A stretch of DNA of 64,000 nt from Clostridia bacterium (lineage in GTDB: Bacteria; Bacillota; Clostridia; Lachnospirales; Anaerotignaceae), in the NCBI GenBank assembly GCA_022651385.1, contig JALCQR010000002.1, positions 1-64,000 on the forward strand. The letters run 5' to 3'. A program made the translations under genes and the position numbers. This document shows, one piece after another, positions 17,348-26,287 of this stretch (within the stretch, counting starts at the first letter, position 1; each line of letters starts with the position of its first letter). The notes beneath the pieces are model-generated. The model saw nothing but the letters and a program-made list of their open reading frames with translations. It searched no databases and was not told the DNA's origin.

Positions 17348-18523
17348 TTACAGTTCAAAAATTTCAGCCTCATCCACAGCTTTGTCAATTATGTCCTGCA
17401 GCTTATCAAGTCTTTTTTCTATTTTGTTTATCACACTTGTTTTAGGACGCGTTTCCGGATGCTTTGCCACAAAAATTGTGCAGCAGTCCTCATAAGGCAG
17501 TATGGAAGTCTCAAAAGTTCCTATTTTTCTTGCCATGTCAACTATTTCCTGTTTGTCCATTCCGGAAAGAGGCCTCAGAACAGGCATTGTGCATACCGCA
17601 TTTATGGCATTTATTCCCTGCATTGTCTGGCTTGCAACCTGCCCCACGCTTTCGCCTGTTACAAGTCCGTCGGCATGTTCTTTATACGCAATTTTCTGTG
17701 CGGCGTACATCATGGCACGCTTTAAGAAAATGGTGAGTTTATCCTCAGGCACATTTTCCAAAAGGTACAATTGAAGTTCTGTAAAAGGCACGGAATATAA
17801 TTTAAAAACTCCTGTGTATTCCGAGAGAATTCTGCCTAAATCTTTAACCTTTTCCTTGGCACGTTCCCCAGTATAAGGCGGAGAATGAAAATAAACACCG
17901 CTCACTTCCACTCCTCTTTTTGCCATCATCCAAGTGGCAACTGGGCTGTCTATGCCGCCGCTTATAAGTGAAACTGCTTTTCCCGATGAGCCATATGGAA
18001 GCCCTCCGCAGCCTTCATAAAACTTACTGAAAATATATGCGTCATTTCTTATTTCCACAGTGAGAGTCATTTCCGGCTTATGCACATCAACTTTTATGTC
18101 CTTGCAGTTTTCAAGTATATATGCTCCTATTTCAGCAGAAACTTCATTTGAAATCATAGGATATTGCTTGTCGCTTCTTTTTGTAAGCACTTTAAACGTT
18201 TTTTCGCTTTCTCTGTATTTATTAAAATATTCAAGAGCGGCTTTTTCAATATTTTCAATGTTTTTGTCTTTAAGCCTAATTCCGGGACAGACTCCAAGTA
18301 TTCCAAATATACGATTTATTTTTGGAATAAGCCTTTCTGTATCCATTTCGCCTTTTCGGCTTTCAACTATAAGCCTTCCCTGCTCTCTTACAACATAAAA
18401 GTCGCCTTCGGAATCTATATTTTTTCTAATGGCATTAACAAGCTTTGTAACAAACAGTTTTCTGTTATTGCCTCTCATAGCTATTTCGCCGTACTTTACA
18501 ATAAGCACTTTTTCTTTTTCCAT
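17348..18523 (-). CDS. thiI: tRNA 4-thiouridine synthetase ThiI
   Basis: ThiI transfers sulfur to U8 of tRNA and, in some species, takes part in thiazole synthesis. The 391-residue protein has an N-terminal ferredoxin-like segment, a THUMP domain (about 60-165) and the PP-loop ATP pyrophosphatase motif SGGIDSPVA. It ends without the C-terminal rhodanese domain seen in Enterobacteria, as usual for Firmicutes. ATG at 18523 follows AGAGGTGAAGTTT; the in-frame GTG 9 nt earlier overlaps that site. The cysteine desulfurase upstream supplies the persulfide sulfur, as in the B. subtilis nifZ-thiI pair. Confidence 0.95.
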   Translation of the reverse strand: MEKEKVLIVKYGEIAMRGNNRKLFVTKLVNAIRKNIDSEGDFYVVREQGRLIVESRKGEMDTERLIPKINRIFGILGVCPGIRLKDKNIENIEKAALEYFNKYRESEKTFKVLTKRSDKQYPMISNEVSAEIGAYILENCKDIKVDVHKPEMTLTVEIRNDAYIFSKFYEGCGGLPYGSSGKAVSLISGGIDSPVATWMMAKRGVEVSGVYFHSPPYTGERAKEKVKDLGRILSEYTGVFKLYSVPFTELQLYLLENVPEDKLTIFLKRAMMYAAQKIAYKEHADGLVTGESVGQVASQTMQGINAINAVCTMPVLRPLSGMDKQEIVDMARKIGTFETSILPYEDCCTIFVAKHPETRPKTSVINKIEKRLDKLQDIIDKAVDEAEIFEL

Positions 18524-18544
18524 AAACTTCACCTCTTTTGTGTT

Positions 18545-19702
18545 TTATCTTCTTTGGAACTTCCTAAGCACAGGCACTATTTCTTTTAAAGCGCTAATAA
18601 CATAGTCCGCTTCCTCAATTGTGCTGAATCTTGAAAAGCTGAATCTAATAGAGCCTTGTATCTGCTCATCGTTTTTTCCCATTGCTTCAAGCACGCTGCT
18701 TTGCACTTTCTTTTTGCTGTTGCAGGCGCTTCCGGCCGATACAAAAATGCTTCTTTCCTCAAGAGCATGCAAAAGCACTTCGCTTCTTATATTTTCAAAT
18801 CCGACATTAAGTACATAAGGGCTTGCTTTTTCAAAATCATCACCATTTATAAAAACACCGCTTATGTTTTCTTTTATTCCTTTAAAAAGATGTTTCTTTA
18901 ACTCTCTGATTTTTCTTGTGTTTTCGTCATAATCTTTGTAGCTTTCCTCAGCAGCCATAGCAATTGCGGCAGCTCCTGCTGTATTTTCCGTTCCCGGCCT
19001 GTTGTTTTTCTGCTGTCCGCCGCCGTAAAGCAAAGGCTTAACCTTCAAGCCTTTTTTCATATAAAAAATCCCTGTTCCCTTTGGGGCGTTAAATTTATGC
19101 CCGCTTGCGGAAAGCATATCCACATTCCATTTTTTTACATCTATTTTGTATTTCCCAAAAGCCTGTACAGCGTCTAAATGAAAAAGTGTATTTTTGTTTT
19201 TTTCTTTAATTGCCTTTCCTATTTTTTCAGCGTCTTGAATTGTGCCGGTCTCATTATTTATAAGTATAATGCTTACAAGCACGGTATCATCTCTTATTGT
19301 ATCAGAAAGTTCTTTTATATCAATGTATCCTTTTTCGTCAACATCCAGATAATCCACATTCCAGCCTTCTGACTCAAGCACTTTAAACGGATTAAGTATA
19401 GCCGGATGTTCCGTTTTTGTCGTGATTATATGTTTACCGCTTCTTATATAACCTTTAGCAGTACCGAATACAGCCCAATTATCGCTCTCCGTGCCTCCGG
19501 ATGTAAAATATATCTCCTCTGGTCCGCAGTTTATAATCGGCGCTAATTTTTTAGCCGAGTCCTTTAAAATATTGTCGGCTTCAAGCCCCATAATGCTTAC
19601 GGAGCTGGGATTTCCGTAATTTTGAGTATATATATTAGTCATAAGGTCACAAACTTCAGGCAATGCCCTCGTTGTGGCCGCGTTATCAAAATAAACTTTC
19701 AT
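18545..19702 (-). CDS. Cysteine desulfurase (NifS/IscS family, ThiI partner)
   Basis: The 385-residue PLP enzyme converts cysteine to alanine and an enzyme-bound persulfide. SGHKFNAPKGTG carries the PLP lysine; FVSAGSACNSKKK holds the catalytic cysteine in the short loop typical of the group-I/NifZ enzymes. HLDAVQAFGK is also present. GAAGGG precedes the ATG by about 7 nt. It lies 21 bp upstream of thiI, so it most likely feeds sulfur to tRNA thiolation rather than serving as the main iron-sulfur cluster desulfurase. No IscU or Suf gene is in the window. Confidence 0.93.
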   Translation of the reverse strand: MKVYFDNAATTRALPEVCDLMTNIYTQNYGNPSSVSIMGLEADNILKDSAKKLAPIINCGPEEIYFTSGGTESDNWAVFGTAKGYIRSGKHIITTKTEHPAILNPFKVLESEGWNVDYLDVDEKGYIDIKELSDTIRDDTVLVSIILINNETGTIQDAEKIGKAIKEKNKNTLFHLDAVQAFGKYKIDVKKWNVDMLSASGHKFNAPKGTGIFYMKKGLKVKPLLYGGGQQKNNRPGTENTAGAAAIAMAAEESYKDYDENTRKIRELKKHLFKGIKENISGVFINGDDFEKASPYVLNVGFENIRSEVLLHALEERSIFVSAGSACNSKKKVQSSVLEAMGKNDEQIQGSIRFSFSRFSTIEEADYVISALKEIVPVLRKFQRR

Positions 19703-19724
19703 TTTGTTTCCCTTCTGTTTTTAT

Positions 19725-20456
19725 TTATCCAAGCTCATATATAAGTATCGCAATAGCAACCATGCCCGCTGTCTCGGTTCTGAGTATTCTTTTTCCGAGA
19801 GTAACCGGCTTTATGCCTTTATCTTTTGCAAGCTGTATTTCGCTTTCGTCAAACCCGCCTTCAGGTCCAATAAATATACCTATTTTTTTAGCTTTGTTTT
19901 CAGAAACATATTTTCTCAAATCAAAGTTGTGTTCATTCTCATATGGTATTAAAGCACTCTCAAAAACTGAAATTTTTTCGAGAGCTTCTTTAAAACTTAT
20001 AGGTTTTCCTATTTTCGGTATTATTCCCCTGCCGCTTTGTTTTGCGGCAGACTCAGCTATTTTTTGCCAGCGTTCAGTTTTTTTGGCAGCTTTTTTTTCA
20101 TCTTCCATTTTAGCTACAATTCTTTTTGTAGCAACCGGTATTATTTCACATACACCTATTTCAACGCATTTCTGTATTATAAATTCCATTTTATCGGACT
20201 TCGGTATACCCTGAAAAAGCGTTATTTTAGTCTCAGGTTCTGTATCACTTCTTTTGCACTCTATAATCTTTGCGCATACGCTGTCTTTCTCTACCTCAGT
20301 TATAATACACTCGTAATCCGTGTTTTCACCGTCACACACTGTTATAGTGTCTCCGGTTTTCACCCTCATTGTAACGGCAAGATGCCGTGCCTCATCTCCG
20401 GTAAGCAAAACCGAATCTTTTGTTATATTTTCCTTTACAGCAAAATATTTAGGCAT
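19725..20456 (-). CDS. rsmE: 16S rRNA (uracil(1498)-N(3))-methyltransferase
   Basis: RsmE methylates N3 of U1498 in 16S rRNA. The 243-residue protein has the N-terminal PUA-like domain (GDEARHLAVTMRVKTGDTITVCDG) and a SPOUT knot with IGPEGGFDESEIQLAK and VTLGKRILRTETAGMVAI. The ATG follows AAGGAGAAGCTT. It is 22 bp from the desulfurase and 10 bp from prmA, in the common Firmicute order prmA-rsmE. Confidence 0.95.
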   Translation of the reverse strand: MPKYFAVKENITKDSVLLTGDEARHLAVTMRVKTGDTITVCDGENTDYECIITEVEKDSVCAKIIECKRSDTEPETKITLFQGIPKSDKMEFIIQKCVEIGVCEIIPVATKRIVAKMEDEKKAAKKTERWQKIAESAAKQSGRGIIPKIGKPISFKEALEKISVFESALIPYENEHNFDLRKYVSENKAKKIGIFIGPEGGFDESEIQLAKDKGIKPVTLGKRILRTETAGMVAIAILIYELG

Positions 20457-20466
20457 AAGCTTCTCC

Positions 20467-21438
20467 TTATTTTCTCTTTGACGCTATAGCACACCAATCT
20501 TTTCTTCTTTTTGTCTCAAGCACTTCAAACCCATTTTTATTAAGCGCGTCATAAACGTCCTGCAAGCGCTCTGAAATTATTCCGCTGCATATAAAAATAC
20601 CCGTTTTCTTAATAAAATCAGGTGCCATTTTTGAAAGCTCTATTATGACATCTGCTACAATGTTTGACTCTATTATATCATATTTGTGTCCGCCGAATAT
20701 TTTCAAAAATTTATCATCGCTTAAAATATCGCCTGCATAAACGTTATATTTTTCACTGTCTATATTATTCATTCTGCAGTTTTCAGTCACTATCTCAACA
20801 GCGTTTTTGTCAATGTCTACGGCATCGGCTTTTTTTGCTCCCAAAAGTATAGACGCTATGGAAAGTATGCCGCTTCCGCAGCCTATATCGGCAATTACAT
20901 CGCCGTCTTTTATATATTTTTCTATTAGTTCTATACAGCATTGTGTTGTCTCATGGGAACCTGTTCCGAAAATATGTCCCGGGTCAATATTTAATATTTT
21001 TCTGTCTGTTTTTTCTGTAAATTCTTCCCATGAAGGCTTTATTATTATTTTTTCTCCTACGGCAAAAGGCTTAAAATATTTTCTCCAGTTGTTTTCCCAA
21101 TCCTCGGCTTTAACATTTTTTATCTCAAGTTTAAGCGTACCCAAATCAAACTCTTTTTCCGTTTCTTTAAGCCTTTTAAGTCCTGATTTAATAGCTTTAA
21201 ATGTTTCCATTCCGGAGGCATTGTCGGAAATAAAAAAAGTAACTCCGTTTTTATTCTTTTTTTCACTCACAAGCTCATCGGCAACATAGTCCCACTCACG
21301 GTTTGGATTTTGGAGAAATTCATCAAAATCTTTTTTATCCTCAATCATAAGCCCTGTAATACCGTTGGCAATAAGAAGCCCGCTTACCATTTCTATGCCT
21401 ATTTCACTTGTCTCAACAAACACTTCAATATAATCCAT
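20467..21438 (-). CDS. prmA: Ribosomal protein L11 methyltransferase
   Basis: PrmA trimethylates ribosomal protein L11 using SAM. The 323-residue protein has the N-terminal recognition domain and a class I methyltransferase fold with VIADIGCGSGILSIA (motif I) and DIIESNIVADVI (motif IV, an N-I-V variant of the usual NxxA). The start follows ACGGAGGACGTA. Its ATG shares one base with the TAA stop of the preceding gene (TAATG), implying translational coupling. Confidence 0.94.
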   Translation of the reverse strand: MDYIEVFVETSEIGIEMVSGLLIANGITGLMIEDKKDFDEFLQNPNREWDYVADELVSEKKNKNGVTFFISDNASGMETFKAIKSGLKRLKETEKEFDLGTLKLEIKNVKAEDWENNWRKYFKPFAVGEKIIIKPSWEEFTEKTDRKILNIDPGHIFGTGSHETTQCCIELIEKYIKDGDVIADIGCGSGILSIASILLGAKKADAVDIDKNAVEIVTENCRMNNIDSEKYNVYAGDILSDDKFLKIFGGHKYDIIESNIVADVIIELSKMAPDFIKKTGIFICSGIISERLQDVYDALNKNGFEVLETKRRKDWCAIASKRK

Positions 21439-22121
21439 TACGTCCTCCGTTTTATAAGCCTTTCAGCTCTTTCCTTGTCTTCCTTACTCACTCTTTTTGA
21501 CTGTTTTATTTTAGATAACGTGATTTTTAAAATTTCATTGCTTAATTTCCCGTTTTCAAGAACAGTTTCTGTCTTTTCTCTGAATTTTATAAAACATACC
21601 AAAATAAGCCATCCTATGCCCATATCTGTGTAAAACTGACCGCTTTTTATATTTTGTGCTATTTCGAGTATTTCGTCAATATGTTTTTCATCCAAAAAAT
21701 GTGAAAGTGACATTATTACGGCAAATCTTTTTTCAAATTCCCCGTCTTTGCTGAAATATGGTTTAATAAAGTTCCAAACAATTTCACTTTCACTTTTCTT
21801 AAATTTGAATGCCGACGCCACGCAGTCACACTCTGCCCAATTTTTTATATTGACAATATAGTTTTCAAGATATTTAAGTTTTGTTTTAATATCCGTTTTT
21901 AAAAAGCATATAATAAATCCGGCAAATATTGTTTCCTCAAAATATTCATATTTTAAATCTTTTAAAATTTCAGTTCCGTTATCAGCATATTTTTTAGCCA
22001 TGGCCCGTACATCGGGTACTTTTGCTCCTATAATTTTTGCATCTGGAATAAGTTTTTGACTGAAATTTTTAAGTTTTTCAGTGCTGATATTACAAATTTC
22101 TCTATATATGTCGTCTCTCAT
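21438..22121 (-). CDS. DNA alkylation repair protein (AlkD-like HEAT-repeat family)
   Basis: The 227-residue all-helical protein matches the AlkD-type DNA glycosylase family (PF08713): GAKVPDVRAMAKKYA near the N-terminus, a helical-repeat core including NWAECDCVAS, and the C-terminal YTDMGIGWLI segment. AlkD enzymes excise bulky N3/N7-alkylpurines; short Firmicute members are poorly studied. ATG at 22121 follows GGAGGCATAT; the upstream TTG is part of the ribosome site. It is the first gene of the operon with prmA, rsmE and thiI and comes after the pckA terminator. Confidence 0.8.
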   Translation of the reverse strand: MRDDIYREICNISTEKLKNFSQKLIPDAKIIGAKVPDVRAMAKKYADNGTEILKDLKYEYFEETIFAGFIICFLKTDIKTKLKYLENYIVNIKNWAECDCVASAFKFKKSESEIVWNFIKPYFSKDGEFEKRFAVIMSLSHFLDEKHIDEILEIAQNIKSGQFYTDMGIGWLILVCFIKFREKTETVLENGKLSNEILKITLSKIKQSKRVSKEDKERAERLIKRRT

Positions 22122-22139
22122 ATATGCCTCCAAAAATAA

Positions 22140-22169
22140 AACGGCACGGTATAATAAATCCGTGCCGTT
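22140..22169 (-). terminator. Intrinsic terminator of the PEP carboxykinase gene
   Basis: AACGGCACGG (22140-22149) pairs with CCGTGCCGTT (22160-22169), followed on the minus strand by TTATTTTT. It is 8 nt beyond the stop codon. Confidence 0.88.
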
Positions 22170-22176
22170 AAAAATA

Positions 22177-23832
22177 TCAGCCGAGTTCTTTAATAAGTTT
22201 ATCTATTACTTCAAGAGCTTCTGGCGGAAGTTCATCATATCCGCCCTTTGCTGTCTTTCTGCTTTCGATAAAATCATGTCTGTCTTTAAGTCTTGCTCTT
22301 AAAGTATCTTTATATTTTTTATCGTTTAAATCAGGTACAAAACCTTCAATTTCCATAATTTCTATCTCACTGAAGTTGCCCCATTTTTTGAACTTACCCT
22401 TGTTTTCAACTATAGATTCAACACAGCTGAGTGTTAATTCCTTAGGAATCTTTTTGCCCATAAGATACCCTGTGTTTAAAACATAGCAGTCAACTTTTCT
22501 TTCCTCAAAAAGAGCTTTAAACTTAACATAATCATCTTTAAGAGGATAAGTCCTAAATGGGTTTGCGTATGACTCAAATACAAGAGCATCAGGGTCAACA
22601 CCTGGTGCAAGTCTTTCAGCCGTAGTACGTTTTGTGGCAAGTGCGGCACCCATAGTTGATGCAAGCGCAGGACCATTAAGCTTAATTATAGGCGGTATAG
22701 TCGGATCTTTCATTAGCCAGAATATAGCATTTATAGGCTCATCAAGTTTGTCAACACGGTTAGGAGACCATAATTTGCTCTTTATTGCACGGCCGTTTCC
22801 GTTTCTTATATCCTCAGTTACAAGCACAATTTTGTTATCTTCATCAAGAGTAGCTCCTACATTTTGAACAGAAAGAAGATATTTGTTATCTGGGCTTACC
22901 ATAGGATAATCCTGAGTTTTGTCAAAGTAGGAAGGCTCGAGAGCTATTGATGACCCGTCTTTTGTTGAGATTATAAATGCATCGTCATGAAGTACGGTTA
23001 CATCATACTTTCCTCCGTGTTTTGCATGAGTTATAGTTGATTTGCCAGAACCCGAAAGTCCGAATACACCTACAACAAATTTTCTTCCGTCAGAAAGATT
23101 ATATCTCTTTTGTCCGCCATGGCAGCAGGCATATCCGTTTCTGTTTGCAATACCCCAGGCAAGAGTAAGAGTACCCTTTTTAAACTCTCCGAAATACCTG
23201 AGTCCTAAAACGGCTGCGCAGTTGTGGGTAGGATCAAAAAACGCAAGTCCAAGCGGATAATCAGGATGGCTCCAGTCAGGATCAGCAAAAAAGTATATAT
23301 CTCCCTCACTATTCATCTGGTTTGATGTGCGGTACATCTTTCTATACTCGTCTGTGATATATTGGAAGTTAAGAAGCCAGTTATACATTAACATTTCATG
23401 AGTTTCAGGAATAAGTAAGTGGGCCTTAACCATAAAATCTTTATCAAGGCCGATATAGGCCTGGGCATGATAAAGTTTCCTTGTTCTTGTTGCATAAACA
23501 GCGTCTCTAACCTCGCCGCATATTTTTTTGACATCAACACCCGGCTCGCCGACTATTCGTCTTGCTGCTGCCGTTCTTCCAGTTACGTTTCCGTCATTAA
23601 ACAAAAGTACTTTTGAACCTGCCTCAAGACCTATTTCTTCCGGTCTTTCAATAGGTAAATCCGTAACTATTGTCCCCGGAGCATTCTTTGCAAGATTGTA
23701 GCACTCAGCAAGTGAGTTTACCTTCACAACATTATTTCCGTAAAAAGCCGTTTCTATAGTCGCTCTTGCCATAGAAAGCATGTGATTGTCTTTATTTAGC
23801 TCATCCCACCTGAATTTTGCCTTTGTAGCCAT
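22177..23832 (-). CDS. Divergent phosphoenolpyruvate carboxykinase (ATP-type)
   Basis: PEP carboxykinase interconverts oxaloacetate and PEP with ATP. This 551-residue protein aligns with the ATP-type family in order: YFGEFKKGT (for YAGEMKK), the kinase-1a loop GLSGSGKST (258-266), the kinase-2 pair in LHDDAF (281-286), the adenine/ribose region and YVLNTGYL near the C-terminus. The N-terminal GRSPKDKF substrate loop of classical enzymes is not recognisable; the nearest segment reads GNVTGRTAAARR. I therefore call it a divergent subfamily member, likely but not certainly active as PEPCK. It is monocistronic. AATTATTTTGGAGGTGCATT precedes the ATG. Confidence 0.75.
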   Translation of the reverse strand: MATKAKFRWDELNKDNHMLSMARATIETAFYGNNVVKVNSLAECYNLAKNAPGTIVTDLPIERPEEIGLEAGSKVLLFNDGNVTGRTAAARRIVGEPGVDVKKICGEVRDAVYATRTRKLYHAQAYIGLDKDFMVKAHLLIPETHEMLMYNWLLNFQYITDEYRKMYRTSNQMNSEGDIYFFADPDWSHPDYPLGLAFFDPTHNCAAVLGLRYFGEFKKGTLTLAWGIANRNGYACCHGGQKRYNLSDGRKFVVGVFGLSGSGKSTITHAKHGGKYDVTVLHDDAFIISTKDGSSIALEPSYFDKTQDYPMVSPDNKYLLSVQNVGATLDEDNKIVLVTEDIRNGNGRAIKSKLWSPNRVDKLDEPINAIFWLMKDPTIPPIIKLNGPALASTMGAALATKRTTAERLAPGVDPDALVFESYANPFRTYPLKDDYVKFKALFEERKVDCYVLNTGYLMGKKIPKELTLSCVESIVENKGKFKKWGNFSEIEIMEIEGFVPDLNDKKYKDTLRARLKDRHDFIESRKTAKGGYDELPPEALEVIDKLIKELG

Positions 23833-23870
23833 AATGCACCTCCAAAATAATTATAATCTAAATAATCTAA

Positions 23871-24569
23871 TCAGATATTTTCAAGTAAATCCTTAAGTAT
23901 TACGCTTGAGTTTTTAACGGCAGTACCAATAAACTCGCTATAGCTTATTCCTGCTTCTCCGTCAGCGTTATCAGATATAGAACGAATTATAACAAAAGGA
24001 ATTTTGTTGAGATAACATACATGCGCTATTGCAGCACCTTCCATTTCAGCACAATAGCCTTTAAAAGTGTTCCATATATAATTTTTCCTCTCCGTGCTTG
24101 ATATAAACTGGTCACCGCTTGCAATTCTTCCTACATATACATTATGTCCTTCAAGCTGTTTGCCGGCATTTTTAGCAAGCTCTATCAGCTTTTCGTCAGC
24201 CTTAAAAAAGCTCTCATCCATCCTTGGTATCACGCCTACCGGATCTCCAAGCGAAGATGTATCCATATCGTGCTGCACAGTATCCGAAGAAATAACTACG
24301 TCGCCTATCTTTAAATCTTTGAAAATTGCACCGGCTACGCCTACATTTATAACACAATCTACGGCAAAATGGTCAATCATAACTTGAGTGCATGCTGCCG
24401 CATTTACTTTTCCTATACCGCATTTTACAATAACAATGCTGTTTGAGCCATATTTGCCTACAAAAAAGTCAAGACCAAGAATGTTTTTTGCGGAAACAAT
24501 CTCAGTTACATCCTTAATAAAGGCAACTTCCTCATCCATTGCACCAATAATGCCTATAGTATTCAACAA
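23871..24569 (-). CDS. mtnN: 5'-Methylthioadenosine/S-adenosylhomocysteine nucleosidase
   Basis: The enzyme hydrolyses methylthioadenosine and SAH to adenine plus thioribose products, recycling SAM by-products. The 232-residue protein shows GIIGAMDEEVA at the N-terminus, GVAGAI, EMEGAAIAHVC and the catalytic aspartate region RSISDNADGEAG, all family-typical. The start must be TTG: the first family residues follow TTG-TTG-AAT, no ATG or GTG precedes in frame near the site, and GGGAGATGAG lies 5-8 nt upstream. It may link to the sulfur amino acid genes nearby but is transcribed alone. Confidence 0.93.
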   Translation of the reverse strand: MLNTIGIIGAMDEEVAFIKDVTEIVSAKNILGLDFFVGKYGSNSIVIVKCGIGKVNAAACTQVMIDHFAVDCVINVGVAGAIFKDLKIGDVVISSDTVQHDMDTSSLGDPVGVIPRMDESFFKADEKLIELAKNAGKQLEGHNVYVGRIASGDQFISSTERKNYIWNTFKGYCAEMEGAAIAHVCYLNKIPFVIIRSISDNADGEAGISYSEFIGTAVKNSSVILKDLLENI

Positions 24570-24745
24570 ATCTCATCTCCCTATTAATTATATTTACTTG
24601 TCAAAAATAAAAATAATCATATAATTAAGATATATATTAACACATTCTTATGATACCATACAATACCAAATGTATCAATTAAAGGCATTTTAGTAAAAAT
24701 TTTACGTAATTTGTTAAAATAACACAATAATCGGAGGTAAAACAA

Positions 24746-24937
24746 ATGGATTTTTCAGTGGGAGACATAGTACAGATGAAAAAAACACATCCTTGCGGCG
24801 GTACACAGTGGGAAATACTGCGCACTGGCATAGACTTCAGAATTAAATGCACCACCTGCGGACATATGGTAATGCTTCCAAGGACAAAATTTGAAAAAAG
24901 CGTTAAAAAAATAATTAAAAAAGCAAACATGCAGTAA
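24746..24937 (+). CDS. DUF951 family protein
   Basis: The 63-residue protein matches DUF951, a small conserved Firmicute family (MDFSVGDIVQMKKTHPCGG at the N-terminus, CTTCGH mid-protein, PRTKFEK). Four cysteines or histidines (HPC, CTTC) could bind zinc. Its function is unknown; it is often found near chromosome-partition or S6/SSB genes in other genomes. GGAGGTAAAACAA precedes the ATG. It diverges from mtnN. Confidence 0.88.
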   Translation: MDFSVGDIVQMKKTHPCGGTQWEILRTGIDFRIKCTTCGHMVMLPRTKFEKSVKKIIKKANMQ

Positions 24938-24990
24938 TTTTTTTACTTTTTTTGAAGAGACATAGTTTTTAATTTGCTCAGATATTAAAT

Positions 24991-25027
24991 AAAACGCCGT
25001 TTTCAGTAGTTCTGAAAACAGCGTTTT
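24991..25027 (+). terminator. Bidirectional terminator
   Basis: AAAACGC-C-GTTTTCAG pairs with CTGAAAAC-A-GCGTTTT around a 5-nt loop, between the convergent DUF951 and chromate-transporter genes. Confidence 0.85.
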
Positions 25028-25039
25028 TGTAATTTTATA

Positions 25040-25606
25040 TTATATTGCTCCTGCCAAAAGATTTGCGCAAAGGCCTGCAACACCGCATAAGCTCATTATA
25101 AGAATGGGATTACACTTAAATTTTCTTAAAATTATAAGTGCTGTAACAAAAATAACTCCGTTTATTATATCCATATTGCTTAGTTTAACTGAGTTTTCAC
25201 TAAACAGAGCCGTTTGAAGAATTGAAATTCCCGCGCTTGCAATAAGTGCCACAACTACTGGCCTGAGACAGCTCATAACATTTCCAAATTCTGAGGCGTT
25301 TTTATATTTTCGGTATATAAAAGCTAAAACAGACACTATAAAACATGAAGGAAGTATACATCCAAAAGTTGCAATTACAGCGCCCCAAAAACCTGCAATA
25401 CGTATTCCTACAAAAGTTGCCGAATTTACGGCAATGGGGCCGGGTGTCATTGCTGATATTGTTATAAGATCGGTAAACTGACTCATTGTAAGCCACTTAT
25501 GCACTTCCACAACCTGCTGCTGGATAAGCGGCATAGCGGCATATCCCCCGCCAAAACTGAACATTCCAACTTGTATAAAGCTTATAAAAAGGCTTAAATA
25601 TATCAT
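25040..25606 (-). CDS. Half-size chromate transporter family protein (second half of pair 1)
   Basis: The 188-residue membrane protein is one CHR domain (PF02417), with the family motifs FSFGGGYAAMPLIQQ and TPGPIAVNSATFVG and about five helices. Paired short CHR proteins together correspond to one full ChrA; proven members export chromate by proton symport, but the natural substrate in anaerobes is not known. The start overlaps the stop of the partner gene by 4 nt (ATGA), showing coupling. A second, separate pair is encoded at 37.2 kb. Confidence 0.88.
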   Translation of the reverse strand: MIYLSLFISFIQVGMFSFGGGYAAMPLIQQQVVEVHKWLTMSQFTDLITISAMTPGPIAVNSATFVGIRIAGFWGAVIATFGCILPSCFIVSVLAFIYRKYKNASEFGNVMSCLRPVVVALIASAGISILQTALFSENSVKLSNMDIINGVIFVTALIILRKFKCNPILIMSLCGVAGLCANLLAGAI

Positions 25607-26184
25607 CGTTTTGCCTCCCTTTTATTGTATATAATAGCTTTCATAACTCCAATAAAAGCAGCGGCTAAAATTATAAATATTACATTTATATTCAGAAAAC
25701 ATGCGGCAAAAAATGCAATAATCATTATTGCATCGGACAAAATGCTTTTTTCCTTTATTGCATCTATTCCAAGGCTTAATACAACATCAAATATAACAGC
25801 GGCAACTCCAGCCTGCATTCCTTTAAGCACAAGAGCAACATAAAGATTGCTTGCAAAAGCCGAATAAAATAAAGAAATAACCGACAATATTATTAAAGGC
25901 GGAAGTATTGTGCCTAAAATTGCAACTATCATTCCTGTAAATCCACATATATCATACCCAACAAGTATTGCTGCATTTACTGCAACAGCTCCAGGAGCCG
26001 ACTGTGCGAGAGCAGCATAATCGAGCATTTCCTTATTGCTTATCCAATGAAGGCCGTCTACAAACTTTCTTTTCATAAATGTAATTATCACATAGCCTCC
26101 GCCGAACGTGAAAGCACTAATATATAACGTACTTAAAAAAAGCTGCCACAAAAGCCTTTTTTTGGCAGGCTTCTCATTTTCCAT
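25603..26184 (-). CDS. Half-size chromate transporter family protein (first half of pair 1)
   Basis: The 193-residue protein is the partner CHR domain, with FTFGGGYVIITFMKRKF and SAPGAVAVNAAILVG and several hydrophobic helices. GGGGGAAATGAA precedes the ATG. A divergently transcribed LysR-type regulator lies 103 bp away, so the pair is probably regulated by it through the shared intergenic region. Opposing membrane orientation of the two halves is expected from the family but not demonstrated here. Confidence 0.88.
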   Translation of the reverse strand: MENEKPAKKRLLWQLFLSTLYISAFTFGGGYVIITFMKRKFVDGLHWISNKEMLDYAALAQSAPGAVAVNAAILVGYDICGFTGMIVAILGTILPPLIILSVISLFYSAFASNLYVALVLKGMQAGVAAVIFDVVLSLGIDAIKEKSILSDAIMIIAFFAACFLNINVIFIILAAAFIGVMKAIIYNKREAKR

Positions 26185-26287
26185 TTCATTTCCCCCTTTA
26201 TATTATAATACTACTTGTATATCAATGTTTAAAATGCTATTATCTTATTAAAACAATGTATTTTTTGTTATGAATCGGAGGAAAACT

